A stretch of 64,000 nt of DNA from Gigantopelta aegis (Eukaryota; Mollusca; Gastropoda; Neomphalida; Peltospiridae), in NCBI RefSeq assembly GCF_016097555.1, contig NC_054713.1, forward strand, positions 38,448,170-38,512,169, in the 5' to 3' direction. How positions within the stretch are numbered: position 1 is the stretch's first letter; each line of letters starts with the position of its first letter. The notes beneath the pieces are model-generated. The model ran no database searches. It had not been told where the DNA came from and saw only the letters and a program-made list of their open reading frames with translations. Made by a program: the position numbers and the translations under genes. Of this stretch, positions 49,701 through 59,254 are shown piece after piece.

Positions 49701-52700
49701 GAATTGGTAAAGCGCTTGCTTGATGCACTGTCGATCTAGGATCAATACCCATCGGTGGGCCTATTGGGCTATTTCTCTTTCCAGCCAGTGCTCCAGAACA
49801 AAGGTCGTGGTATGGACTATCCTGTCTATGGGATGGTGCATATAAAAGATCCCTTGTTGCTAATCGAAAAGAGTAGCCCATGAAGTGATGACAGCAGGTT
49901 TCCTCTCTCATATCTGTGTGGTCTTCTTTTTTTTTGCACAGCCCTTTACACTATATTTAAAAAAATAATAATTTAGCTCTGCTGTGACATTCATGTAGTT
50001 TTTCTAATACCAATTTATTCGGCATTCGTCCGTCTCAAATTTTCCTTCCAAGTCTCCTACAGCTTCAGTTGAATTGTTCTGAAACTTTGTACAATGATCC
50101 ACTGGGGTACCCTCTACAAACTAATAGATATTTTTGGATTTTTGTTTTAAAAATTATAAAATTTAAATTGAAAATTAAATAATGGAGCCTCAGTGGTGTA
50201 GTGGTTTAGCCATCAGACTACAGGCTGGTAGGTACAGGGTTCGCATGCCCGGTACCAGCTCCAATCCAGAGTAAGTTCTTAAGTGCTCAATGGGTAGGTG
50301 TAAGACCACTACACCCTCTTCTCTCACTAGCCATTAACCAACTGTCCTGGACAGATAGCTGAGGTGTGTGCCCAGGACAGCGTGCTTGAACCGTAATTGG
50401 ATGTAAGCACGAAAATAAGTTGAAATGAAATGAAATGTTAATTTTTGTACTGACATTGATCATGAATTCTTTGATGTACTTACCTTTGTTTAAAACCCAA
50501 AAGCTGATCCATTTTTCTGTGCTGGGGTGTCGTTGAATATTTATTTGTTCATTCATTTGTTTATCAAGGTCGAGTGGATTGTTTTAAGTTTTTGCCCACT
50601 CAAACTTGTATATTACCAACTGTCTGACATCCAGTAGCCGATGATTAATAAATCAATGTGCTAAACAAAATAAACTATTTCTTTTTTATTCCATCGACTG
50701 TAACCATAGCATTAAGAAACACTAAATTGGTTTTGATGTTGTAGTGATAAATGATGTGAATGTGTTACAACCAATCACGTCATTAGCACTAGCAGGTGCC
50801 TGCGATGACACTTATGTACTGTGCCTATGGCTGTTTCATCAGGAAATTAAGTCTTATTTTTGGTGTTGTATTTTCAGATATTCCGTGGAAAAGACGTCAC
50901 TCTGTTGTATTCCCAGCTGAAGATCTTCTTCCCCCTTGTGACAATTTACAAACCTAGAAGTAGTCGCAATTCCAGTATTGGTAGGTTGTAAGATTTCTTT
51001 TATATGTAAGAAGTATGTAGTAAATTAAGTATTTTGTACTGTAGGAAACTCTTAGTTGTAATAGTAATACTGTTCTGTCCAAAATGAGCCATGGAAGGTT
51101 CAATATTTCTAAGTTACTACTTTGGGTCAGGTGTTGAAGTATTCATGTTTGTGGTTCATAGTTTTGTTCATATAATGTAATACGTAAGGTATTTTCAAAC
51201 AAACATATGTTAACATTGTCACTTGTGGTATACTGTTAGGTGTAGTACAACCTTATTTAATACATTTAAAAAGTTTTTTAACCTGAGCCCAAACTAACAG
51301 CATTGGAGGAGGTGTTGTAGTATTCATATTTATAGTTTTGTTTATAACGCATATGGTAATTTCAAACATTTTCGCCACTGGTGTTCTGTTAAGTGTAGTG
51401 CAACCTTATTATTTCAGTTTTTTTATTTTATTTACAGAAGCCTTCGTTGTGTGTCAGAGCTACAGTCCCCCGGCTGGTTACGTTCCTAACATGTCAAACC
51501 CACTGTTAGACCATCAGTACGGTGAGTCACTCAATGCCGAACCCACTGTTAGACCATCAGTACGGTGAGTCACTCAATGTCGAACCCACTGTTAGACCAT
51601 CAGTATGGTAAGTCACTCACTGCCGAACCCACTGTTAGACCATCATTACGGTTAATCACTCAATGTCGAACCCAGTTAGACCATCAGTACAGTGAGTCGC
51701 TCAATGTCGAACCCACTGTTAGACCATCAGTACAGTAAGTCACTCAATGTCGAACCCACTGTTAGACCATCAGTACGGTGAGTCACTCAATGTCGAACCC
51801 ACTGTTAGACCATCAGTACGGTGAGTCATACAATGTCGAATCCACCGTTAGACCATCAGTACGGTGAATAACTCAATGTCGAACCCACCGTTAGACCATC
51901 AGTACGGTGAGTCATTCAATGTCAAACCCACCGTTGGACCATCAGTACAGTGAGTCGCTCAATGTCGAACCCACTGTTAGACCATCAATACAGTGCGTCA
52001 CTCAGTGTCGAACCCACTGTTAGACCATCAGTACGGTGAATAACTCAATGTCGAACCCACTGTTAGACCATCAGTACGGTGAATAACTCAGTGTCGAACC
52101 CACTGTTAGACCATCAGTACAGTGAGTCGCTCAATGTCGAACCCACTGTTAGACCATCAGTACAGTGAGTCGCTCAGTGTCGAACCCACTGTTAGACCAT
52201 CAGTACGGTGAATAACTCAATGTCGAAACCACTCTAATTCTGACTTGTAGTCTTCAGAGGAAACCTGTTACATTTTTCTGTTACAAGGGATCTTTTATAT
52301 GCACTTTCCCACAGACAGGACAACACATACCACAGCCTTTGATATAACAGTTGTGGGGCACTGGTTGTGATGGGGAAAAAACCATCCAGGAATGGGCCCA
52401 TTGAGTAGTTTTGATCCTGCAACCAAAGCACGTCAGGCAAGCGCTGTACCAACTGAGTTAGATCCCACCCCTCGCTATTTGAGGAACACTCCCCTGAGAC
52501 GAGTTCAAGGAGAGTAATCGGTTTAGCTCCCCTTAGCATGTCAATTTTTTTTTATAAATTAGTACTACAAAAGAATTAAATATCAAAGGCTGACATTGTA
52601 ATATCTTAACGGGACATACCCTAGTTTCAACTCGTGAAAATTAACACTAAGTTTAGTTAATCTACAAACCTGAAACACATTTGGATAAAGTTACAATTAA

Positions 52701-55700
52701 GTGAAACACGAGTCTGTGACTGAAATGGTGAAATACCCTCTAAAAATAGACTAAAACTCGACTCCATAACTGTCATTTCTCAGACGCACCAGGATGACCA
52801 AAACACTTCGAATGTATGGAAATGGATCATCTAATCAATAAGATCTAAATAATGTCCAGTTTCAAAAACGGCTCTAATAGTATAAAATATGCCTTAGTGT
52901 TTAAAAACTAGGGTATTTCCCTTTAAATGGCTCCTCGTGTTTTTCATGTTGAATTCTGCTTTGTAATTTGAATGACTAAAAGCTGGTTATATATTTGTAT
53001 CCCATAAACCACTGTTTGTACTGGCAGATTATGATGACTAATGACTTGAAAATGATAAACTGCAACTAGCAAGTTATCATTTGTCCTATTGCTCAGTTTA
53101 CTAAACTTGGACAATTTTTTATTGTTTTCTTTTTAATGTCATTGCAGGATATATGGAAATAAAGGTTTGTGAGACAGTAAGCATAAAAAACAATATATAT
53201 TTATTAATGAATTAAGAGTCAAAAATGAGTTTTTGATGTGATAAATTCAAAATGTTACAAGGAATGATGTCATGAATGTTGTTTGATGTCATACTGCAAA
53301 TTCCTTGCATACATAGACTGATCATGCAAAATGTGTGCTTAATAAGTAAGCAATAAATATTATTGGACCCATTCTCTGATTGGGTTTTTTCCCCATTCCA
53401 ACCAGTGCACCACGACTGGTATATCAAAGGCTGGGGTATATACTATCATGTCTTTGGGAAAATGCATATAAAATATTGCAAGTATCAATATTGCAAGTTC
53501 AGTATCATGTCATGATTCACTACACAAGTTTCAGAAATCGCTACACAATTTTAAAACATTTAAAACATTTAAAACATTAAACATTAATTTGCTAATCAAT
53601 ATTCAATTGACTAGAAATATTGATAATGAAGATTTTGAATGGATAAATATAGCGGGTTTCCTCTGACGACTCTGATATATGTCGGAACTATTAAATCTTT
53701 TGTCACCCAATAACCAATAATCAGTGTGCTCTAGTGGTGTTGTTAAACAAAACAAACTTTAACTTTGTCACAGGACATATAGTCAATGGGCCAGGGCTGT
53801 AATTGGTATCACCTGGGTGGGCAAACATTTTACAAACGTTCTTTGTGTTTTTCAGATGTCGATTATAACAACTTGGAAGGAGTGAATCGTGTTATTGTCC
53901 CGTTCCTAGCATGCGGCGATCTCACCGGGTTCGACTCAGACAAGACATACCCTCTAGAGGTGCGGTCAGACGTGTAATAATACTTCTATCCAAATCTGAT
54001 TGGGCAGGACGTAGCCCAGTGGTAAAGCGCTCGCCAGTAGGAGAACTTACACCAACACTTTTTTCACTTAGTATAGTTTTTACATTTATATTCTTCATCG
54101 TCTTTCATAGGGGGCGTGACGTAGCCCAGTGGTAAAGCATTTGCTTGGTGCGCGGTCGGTTTGGGATCAATCCCCGTCGGTGGTCCCATTGGGCTATTTT
54201 TCATTCCAGCCAGTGCACCACGACTGGTATATCAAAGGCCATGGTATGTACTACCCTGCCTGTGAGATGGTGCATATAAAAGATCCCTTGCTGCTAATTG
54301 AAAAGAGTAGCCCATGAAGTGGCGACAGCGGGTTTCCTCTGTCAGTATCTGTGTGGTCCTTAACCATATGTCCGACACCATATAACCGTAAATGAAATGT
54401 GTTGAGTGCGTCATTTAATAAAACATTTCCTTCCTTCCTTCCAAATCTGATTGGTCAGTTTGGGGTTTTTCTTCATTGTCTCCCTTTAGATATGTATTTT
54501 TTTATTGTTATATACAAGATATGTTATAATACTTAGATATGTGATAAATATACAGAACTTCCTATTTATAGCACAAGTTTGTTTTCCACAAGAATATATA
54601 CCACGAGATCTCATAGCAATTGAGTGGTATGTTCTTACATAAAATAAACGAGTGCAATAAATAGGAAGTGAAAAACTACATATGTGAAATTCAATATGTA
54701 TTACATACTTTTTTTTTTTTTTTACAAAAACTGTTTTTAATTTAACATCATAACAACACTTTCTTAAATCTATGATCAAAACTCTTTTGTAAAACTGTGT
54801 AAATATAAAAGTGTGTCTCCTCCCTCCCCTACTTTTTGGCACCTTCCTACGCAATAAAACTTGTATTGAAATCTTTTCTCACCTGAGTAGACAAATACTA
54901 GCAAGCCTCAGACTAGCAAGGCTTTAAACAAGAAGAGAATGTTATACCAAGATACTTACAATATAACATGGTTATTAATTGAAGACGGAAATGGTTTATT
55001 TAATGATACTCTCAACACATTTTTATTTATGGTTATATGACGTCGGACATATGGTTAAGGACCACACAGATATTGAGAGAGGAAACCCACTGTCACCACT
55101 TCATGGGCTACTCTTTTCGATTAGCAGCAGGGGATCTTTTATATGCACTATCCCATACCACGGACTTTGTTACACCAGTTGTGGAGCACTGGCTGGAATG
55201 AGAAATAGCCCAATGGGCCCACTGAACACTGAACTGGCAACACACCAATATCACTATTTTTATTTACTCAAAATTACTGCCAGTTTGACACCGAGAGCAA
55301 CTGCTGTGCCACATAATTCCAGGAGAGCAGAGTATTACCCACCGTCTATTTTCAAACCATGAACACTGGTGTAGCTATACTTTAAATTATGCTGAGGTGT
55401 CGTTAAACAAATATTCTTTTCCTTTCAGGGTGGGGTTGGTGGGGGGTTGCTCAGTGGTAAAGTGCTTGCCTAATGCACAGTCCATCTAGTATCGATCCCT
55501 GTCGGTGAGCCCATTGGGCTGTTTCTCATGCACCACGACGGGCATATAAAAGGCCATGGTATGTGCTATCCTGTCTGTGGGATGGTGCATATACAAGATC
55601 CCTTGCTATAATGGAGAAGTGTAACAGGTTTCCTCTCTAAAAGAGTATATGTCAAAATTTACCAAATGTTTGATATCCAATAGCAGAAGATTAATAAATC

Positions 55701-56832
55701 GATGTGCTCTAGTGGTGTCATTAAACAAAATAAATTTTAACTCTAAGACTATGTCAGAATTACCAAATGTTTGACATCCAATAGCCGATGATTAATAAAT
55801 CGATGTGCTCTAGTGGTGTTGTAAACAAAATAAACTTTAACTCTAAGACTCTATGTCAGAATTGCAAAATGTTTTACATCCAATAGCCGAAAATTAATAA
55901 AACAATGTGCTCTAGTGGTGTCATTAAACAAAATAAACTTCAACTCTAAGACTATATGTCAGAATTACAAAATGTTTGACATTCAATAGCCGATGATTAA
56001 CAAATCAATGTGCTCTAGTAGTGTCATTAAAAAAATAACCATAACTTTATCCTTTCAGCTGGATGGCGGTCAGAGTTACAAGTACCACCCTCCGAACCAG
56101 GAGCCCATCAAACCTCCGTACGAAGAGGCCTGCAGACTGAGGAAGCAGGATCTCCTCGCCAAGCCGGCACACAGATGTAAGGACGAGGATCCAGATAACG
56201 AAGGAGAGTCTGCAAAGAGTGTTGAGGGAGCCAAGAGTGTTGAGAGAGATCAATCTTCTATGAGTGTTGAGAGAAACAACTCTTCCAAGAGTGTGGAGAG
56301 AGAGACAGTTTCTAAGAGTGTTGAGGGAGCCAAGAGTGTTATGGCAGATGAATCTCCCAAAAGTGTTGAGGGAGACAATACTTCCAAGAGTGTTGAGGGA
56401 GACAATACTTCCAAGAGTGTTGAGGAAACCAATACTTCCAAGAGTGTTGAGGGAGCCAAGTGTGTTGAGGGAGACAATACTTCCAAGAGTGTTGAGGGAG
56501 ACAATACTTCCAAGAGTGTTGAGGGAGACGATACTTCCAAGAGTGTTGAGGAAACCAATACTTCCAAGAGTGTTGAGGAAACCAATACTTCCAAGAGTGT
56601 TGAGGAAACCAATACTTCCAAGAGTGTTGAGGGAGCCAATACTTCCAAGAGAGTTGAGGGAGCCAAGTGTGTTGAGGCAGGAGCCAAAGGTGTTGAGGGA
56701 GATGATTCTCCCAAAAGTGTTGAGGTAGACCAGACTTCCAAAGGTTTTGAAGGAGACAAGATTTTAACAAGTGTTGAGTGTGTCAACGAAGAACTAAAAC
56801 ATCTTGAACAGTTGAAAATAGACTCTAGCTGA
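35434..56832 (+). CDS. FTSJ1: tRNA 2'-O-ribose methyltransferase FTSJ1/Trm7 (9 exons found, one expected exon not found)
   Basis: Exons 35434-35554, 39881-39950, 41315-41417, 43595-43673, 44976-45028, 50878-50980, 51438-51521, 53856-53959 and 56059-56832 join in frame into 496 residues. The start [20 protein letters not shown] matches human FTSJ1. Also seen are RSAFKL (first catalytic Lys), [11 protein letters not shown] (SAM motif I), [22 protein letters not shown] (catalytic Asp), [50 protein letters not shown] and YKYHPP. The enzyme methylates positions 32 and 34 of tRNA anticodon loops with the partners THADA and WDR6. The 18 residues between LLLA and IFRG, which in human contain the catalytic Lys of FVAK, are absent, although the flanking exons are in phase. 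The C-terminus is about 170 residues longer than the 329-residue human protein because of nine-residue repeats. An acceptor at 35383 suggests a 5' UTR exon upstream. Confidence 0.93.
35680..36420. mobile_element. Dispersed element (CGGTATACTG type) split by a SINE
   Basis: Text of the kind GAGCGGTATACTGTATTTAC and TACTGTACCGATACTGAGG flanks the minus-strand SINE at 35882-36215. Roughly inverted ends (CAATACC / GGTATTG) suggest a non-autonomous DNA element in FTSJ1 intron 1. Confidence 0.5.
35882..36215 (-). mobile_element. SINE-A full length
   Basis: Complete tail, body and head (inverse of GGGCGGGGCGTAGCCCAGTG). Confidence 0.9.
36486..36842. mobile_element. TTAA MITE copy 5, right end lost
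   Basis: Starts TTAAAGGGACATTTCTTAG and stops at GGAAACATCTTTA, without the final terminus. Confidence 0.8.
36953..37140. repeat. Dispersed repeat with telomere-like core, inverted copy at 40250-40400
   Basis: Contains TTTAGGGTTAGGGTTAAG next to AAAATGAGTTACG. The other copy reads the inverse. Confidence 0.55.
37207..37564. mobile_element. TTAA MITE copy 6 with clean target site
   Basis: AGGGACATTCCTGAGTTTGC to its inverse, with TTAA on both sides. The uninterrupted relative of its insertion site is at about 36850-36893. Confidence 0.9.
37941..38126 (-). pseudogene. C-terminal fragment of a LINE ORF2
   Basis: The minus strand reads [19 protein letters not shown], then [19 protein letters not shown] and [15 protein letters not shown] to a stop. 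[11 protein letters not shown]-type ends close the ORF2 of many animal LINEs. Only about 60 codons remain, antisense in FTSJ1 intron 1. Confidence 0.8.
38283..38308. repeat. Poly-C run
   Basis: A run of about 26 C. Confidence 0.95.
38335..38652 (+). mobile_element. SINE-A head, short tail
   Basis: GGACATAGCCCAGCGGTAAA head, GGATCGATCAC B box, short-tail 3' end. Confidence 0.87.
38712..38885 (-). mobile_element. SINE, 3' half
   Basis: Inverse long tail and body to TTTTATATGCACCATC, where it is truncated. Confidence 0.85.
39129..39681. mobile_element. MITE with GGGGCC...TTACGTAA inverted ends
   Basis: Left TTGGGGCCATTAAAATATTA, right ATAATATCTGAACGGCCCC. About 550 bp, non-coding, in FTSJ1 intron 1. 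Confidence 0.65.
39689..39880 (+). repeat. Duplicated acceptor region of FTSJ1 exon 2
   Basis: TTCTCTATTTATTTTCAG plus the first 33 nt of exon 2 occur at about 39745-39795, about 118 bp before the true exon. After [11 protein letters not shown] the decoy meets a TGA-type break (GCTAAGTGA region) and has no GT donor there. Confidence 0.85.
40520..41310. other. FTSJ1 intron 2, old dispersed repeats
   Basis: GATGATCGGTTATAAAAATC-type sequence (40560-40610) is related to 60670-60745 and 61255-61355. No exon seen. Confidence 0.4.
40690..40768. repeat. (TA)n microsatellite
   Basis: TA runs at 40691-40707 and 40730-40768. Confidence 0.95.
41349..41696 (+). repeat. 116-bp triplication of FTSJ1 exon 3 end plus donor
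   Basis: Units start at 41349, 41465 and 41581. Each carries GTCGATCTCCAGGCCATGG and the donor AAG|GTACCAG, but only the first has an acceptor. Copies 2 and 3 read GDIIK where the true exon reads GDITK. Confidence 0.93.
41700..42192. mobile_element. Two partial plus-strand SINEs and a minus head scrap
   Basis: 41700-41945 and 41950-42140 begin at the same point (TTAGTCCAGCCAGTGCACCA), like a tandem duplication of a headless copy. 42143-42192 is the inverse of a SINE-A head. Confidence 0.75.
42600..42790. mobile_element. MITE remnant ending GGTTTCACTGT
   Basis: Contains AAAAATGTCCGGTTTACAGA and is related to the next element. Confidence 0.5.
42804..43549. mobile_element. MITE with AGTGAA ends, split by a second element
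   Basis: Outer ends are TAGTGAAAGTCCTCTAAACT and TTTTGAGGGGTTCACTGTT. The inner insert at 42886-43474 has CTGTCCAG/CTGGACAG ends and repeated CCTACTTTT text. Confidence 0.6.
43708..44032 (-). mobile_element. SINE-A full length
   Basis: Starts 34 bp after the FTSJ1 exon 4 donor; inverse tail, body and head complete. Confidence 0.9.
44033..44325 (+). mobile_element. SINE-C, directly abutting
   Basis: Head starts within TTGGTTGAGTGCTCACTTG, B box GGATCGAACC, then body and short tail. Its 5' end is cut by the SINE-A junction. Confidence 0.85.
45160..45508. mobile_element. MITE with CAGGGCTTCTAG ends
   Basis: Perfect 12-bp inverted termini CAGGGCTTCTAG/CTAGAAGCCCTG. The interior has repeated GGGCTAGTGAA/GGCTAGTAAA words. 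Confidence 0.8.
45681..45841 (+). pseudogene. FLYWCH-type zinc-finger fragment
   Basis: Reads [20 protein letters not shown] then [19 protein letters not shown]. This resembles the start of a FLYWCH finger (Phe, Leu, Tyr positions), but the expected Trp-Cys and the His pair are missing after IYT. No continuation is seen. Confidence 0.5.
46262..46560 (+). mobile_element. SINE-A head, short tail
   Basis: GGCAGAACATAGCCCAGTGG head, part of the head-body joint deleted, short tail. Confidence 0.85.
46562..46790. repeat. 65-bp tandem repeat, 3.5 copies
   Basis: The unit includes CACACCAAGTTATGGTAGCA; unit starts at 46562 and 46627. Confidence 0.92.
46847..49111. repeat. 58-bp minisatellite, about 39 copies
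   Basis: The unit contains GTGTGTCTGTTGGAGAGGTG and CCATAGTACAAACCATTGCT. Copies are nearly identical; recurring variants (GGGGACC/GGGAACC, ACGTG/ATTTG) alternate in blocks. It fills the FTSJ1 intron where the missing exon should be. Confidence 0.97.
49136..49925 (+). mobile_element. Three SINE copies in tandem
   Basis: Head only at 49136-49205, full copy at 49305-49615, 3'-truncated copy at 49676-49925. Between them CCATTGCTCTAAGCATCTTT (about 49635) repeats the end of the minisatellite flank (49094), so the group arose by local duplication. Confidence 0.8.
50181..50445 (+). mobile_element. SINE-D
   Basis: tRNA-like head GTGGTGTAGTGGTTTAGCCA with B box GGGTTCGCATGCC, a body unlike SINE-A to C, and the tail GCTTGAACCGTAATTGGATG then AAGCACGAAAATAAGTTGAA. 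Confidence 0.8.
51497..52230 (+). repeat. 43-bp x 17 amplification of FTSJ1 exon 8 end plus 5' splice site
   Basis: The unit is the last 25 nt of exon 8 (AACCCACTGTTAGACCATCA GTACG) plus GTGAGTCACTCAATGTCG. The first unit is the real exon end. Seventeen GTTAGACCATCA-type cores were counted, most still with GTGAGT or close. Confidence 0.95.
52245..52475 (-). mobile_element. SINE-C, diverged
   Basis: Inverse of the short-tail body, ending in the head CAACTGAGTTAGATCCCACC. Confidence 0.8.
52608..52925. mobile_element. TTAA MITE family 2, full copy
   Basis: Left TTAACGGGACATACCCTAGT, right CTAGGGTATTTCCCTTTAA. About 318 bp, inverted termini with TTAA at both ends. Confidence 0.8.
53365..53770 (+). 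mobile_element. SINE split by AT-rich insertion
   Basis: Body at 53365-53470 and tail at 53645-53770, separated by about 170 bp of AT-rich sequence with repeated TTTAAAACA. Confidence 0.65.
54003..54440 (+). mobile_element. SINE-A head scrap and full SINE-A
   Basis: A 33-bp head at 54003-54035, then a full long-tail copy at 54112-54440. They begin about 45 and 150 bp after the FTSJ1 exon 9 donor. Confidence 0.85.
54980..55228 (-). mobile_element. SINE, long tail, head lost
   Basis: Inverse tail and body through TAGCCCAATGGGCCCACTG, then unrelated sequence. Confidence 0.85.
55438..56040 (+). mobile_element. SINE-A with tandemly amplified tail
   Basis: A full short-tail copy (55438-55742) is followed by three more tails of about 98 bp (55742, 55838, 55935), each CTCTAAGACTATGTCAGAAT through GTGCTCTAGTGGTGT. 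The array ends 19 bp before the FTSJ1 terminal exon. Confidence 0.88.
56212..56760 (+). repeat. 27-bp coding minisatellite in the FTSJ1 tail
   Basis: Encodes about 17 units of (D/E)(N/T)NTSKSVEG plus shorter GAKSVE units, in the terminal exon. Every indel keeps the frame. Highly hydrophilic, Ser/Lys/Glu-rich and probably disordered. Confidence 0.93.
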
Positions 56833-57100
56833 TGCATAACAAAATATTAAAATATTATAATGTTTTAATTATGGGAAATCTTATCCTGGATTTTTATTCA
56901 TAGCAGATACAGTCCAGTGGATGTACAATCATTTATTATATAACATTTAGTGAAATATCTTAAAATATCAGTGAAATAAAAGTGTTATTTCACTATTTCA
57001 CTCTGAAATGTGTTATCGTCACTGTAGAAAGTGTTATCTTCACTGTAAGAAAGCCAGAACTATTTTGTTGCTGGCATTTTAAAAATAAAGGTAAATTTAT
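56833..57100 (+). other. FTSJ1 3' UTR with poly(A) signals
   Basis: AATAAA at 56975-56980 and again at about 57084. AT-rich. The UTR end is inferred. Confidence 0.55.
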
Positions 57101-57119
57101 TTAAAAATCCAGTATTAGT

Positions 57120-57960
57120 TTTGTTTAAAACGACAAGAGTTGCACTAGAGCACATTGATTTATGTAACATCGTCGGCGATTGGAAACAAGTCAAACAAAT
57201 TGTAATTTTGACAGTCATGGATGATAGAGGAAACCTACATTTTTCCATCAGTAGCAAGGGATCTTTTATATGTACTATTCCACAGACAGGATAGCACACA
57301 CCAACAGCTTTTGATATACAAGTCGTAGTGTATTGGCAGGAACAAGAAATAGCTCAATGGGACAACCAGTAGGAATCGATCCTAGACCGACCGCGCATCA
57401 GGCATGCACTTTACCACTGGGCTATGTCCCACCCCTCTTCAGAGGCCCTGTCGGTGGACCCATTGGGCTATTTCTCGTTCCAGCCAGTGCTCCACAACTG
57501 GTGTAACAAAGTCGTGGTATGTACTATTCGGTCTGTGAGATGGTGCATATTAAAGATCCCTTGCTGCTAATCGTAAAGAGTAACCCATGAAGTGGCACGG
57601 GCGGGTTTCCAGTCTCAATATCTGTGTGGTCCTTAACTATGTGTCTGACGCCATATAACCGTAAATAAAATGTGTTGAGTGCGTCGTTAAATAAACATTT
57701 CTTTCTTTCTTTCCTTTTCAGAGGAAACCCACTGCATTTCTTTTTTTTAGCAGCAAGGGATCTTTTGAATGCATTTTCTCCCCTTTTGCAAGCCCCTCGG
57801 AGAGAGGGGAAAATAAATGTACAGATAATCGCGGGACCCCGTGAAGCGCGGAACCCGTGCTATATGTGCTTCTAGGATAAACCGGCTCTGGTTCGATCCT
57901 ATAACGCAAGTACTTCTGTCGTGCACTCTACCGATTGAGCTGGATCCTGCCCCACTTGTG
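57120..57960. mobile_element. SINE cluster: minus, plus, minus
   Basis: 57120-57438 minus, short-tail, full. 57445-57716 plus, long-tail without tRNA head. 57718-57960 minus, a body scrap joined through an unrelated block to a fourth tRNA-like head (GGATCCAGCTCAATCGGTAG on the minus strand, B box GGATCGAACC). Confidence 0.75.
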
Positions 57961-58035
57961 TCCAAGAAAGTACATATAGAATATTTGACAGGAGTGACCT
58001 ACTCTTGTCTCTCTTTGTTTCTCTCTCAAACATAG

Positions 58036-58182
58036 GATTGTTGTTGTATTAGAGCGGGAATCTTTGACTACCGTTTGGCAGGTACAGATTGCGCTGTTTT
58101 GATACAGTTTTCTCTGGCCGTAATGAAAGCGTCAGAACTATCTAAATGTCTGTATTGCTCTAATACGGTCAGAGTACTCGAG
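58036..58182. mobile_element. Partial copy of the long-hairpin MITE at 27543
   Basis: Shares TAGAGCGGGAATCTTTGACT and ACGGTCAGAGTACTC ends. Confidence 0.65.
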
Positions 58183-58257
58183 CTAAGGTGAAACGTCTTT
58201 TTAAAAGCACCTCTTGTATTATTGTCTAGTTTTTAAAAGGTATTTCTCCGTTTTGTA

Positions 58258-58392
58258 ATCGCGCGCACGCACGCACGCACACAGAGAGAGGGAGAGAGAT
58301 ACACAAACACAAATAGACACACACACACACAGAGAGAGAGAAAGAGACGCACACACATACACAGAGAGAGAGAGAGACGCACACACAAACAC
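58258..58392. repeat. (CA/GA)n microsatellite
   Basis: Mixed CACACA and GAGAGA runs. Confidence 0.93.
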
Positions 58393-58852
58393 ATCGCTAT
58401 GGAACAAATCGAAAAATGGCTTCTCATAGGAATACAATTAATCTGATAATGCATTCTAAACGTTTATATTTTATTTGCAGAAAAGAATTTATTTATACAA
58501 GCGTTCAGGCACACCCCCCCCCCCCCCCCTCCCATTAATTCCGAATCAAAAATAACATTGATAGTAAATCTTTAGAATTTTACTTTTGCATTTCAGGACA
58601 TCTAGTTTTCACAATTTTACGGGAGAGCATACCCCTGAAGCCCTTTTTTTAGCTTTGCGCCCTCAGTTACCCCCCCCCCCCCCATGTGTACTTGCTTCCG
58701 CTGTGCCTGACATTGTTTTGACAATTAGGTCCTATTACCCAGGGACAAGACCCTTCTGTTTTTTTCTTCGAAAAATGGACACGGCGTGCTGTAAAACGTT
58801 TGCCACCTTAAATCATATCTACATATATCTAGGATTACAACCCAGGGGCGTA

Positions 58853-58991
58853 GCGTGATCTGGAACTGCCGGGGGGGGGGGGGTCGAATATGAACCAAGT
58901 GGACCATTTTCTATTTTGTTTTTGCACCACCAGAAACTCCATATGGGGGGGGTCGTCCGAACCCCCCCCCCCCCCCCAGCCTACGCCCCTG
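58853..58991. mobile_element. Short MITE with CAGGGGCGTAG ends
   Basis: CAGGGGCGTAG and CTACGCCCCTG are perfect inverted termini; the inner edges are poly-G and poly-C. 139 bp, hAT-like termini. A clean 8-bp duplication is not visible. Confidence 0.75.
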
Positions 58992-59254
58992 CAACCTAGC
59001 CAACAAGCTACTGAATTGTTTTTATTCGCTGTTAAATTTGATGCCCCTCTGTGAAATTCACGCAGTGTTTTTCACTTGCCCAGTAGTCAGTCTCTGATTT
59101 GGTCTCTTTTTGAAGTGTTTACTTAAGTTTGAAGTTGATCCCAAATGATTTTTTTCCAATGGATACGATGGTGCTAACAAAGTTTTGATAAAGTGTGCCC
59201 AACATGAACCAGAGAGAGTTTAACGATGCAATGGTAACACTACACCTGACTTCT

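Noticed and set aside
49278-49745. 155-codon minus ORF and similar ORFs such as 33127-33732 and 11472-type starts in SINE
   Set aside because: Inverse SINE sequence that happens to be open; the same peptide words recur at every SINE.
56250-56837. 195-, 154- and 143-codon ORFs in other frames of the FTSJ1 tail
   Set aside because: Shadows of the 27-bp repeat; the sense frame continues the conserved FTSJ1 exon.
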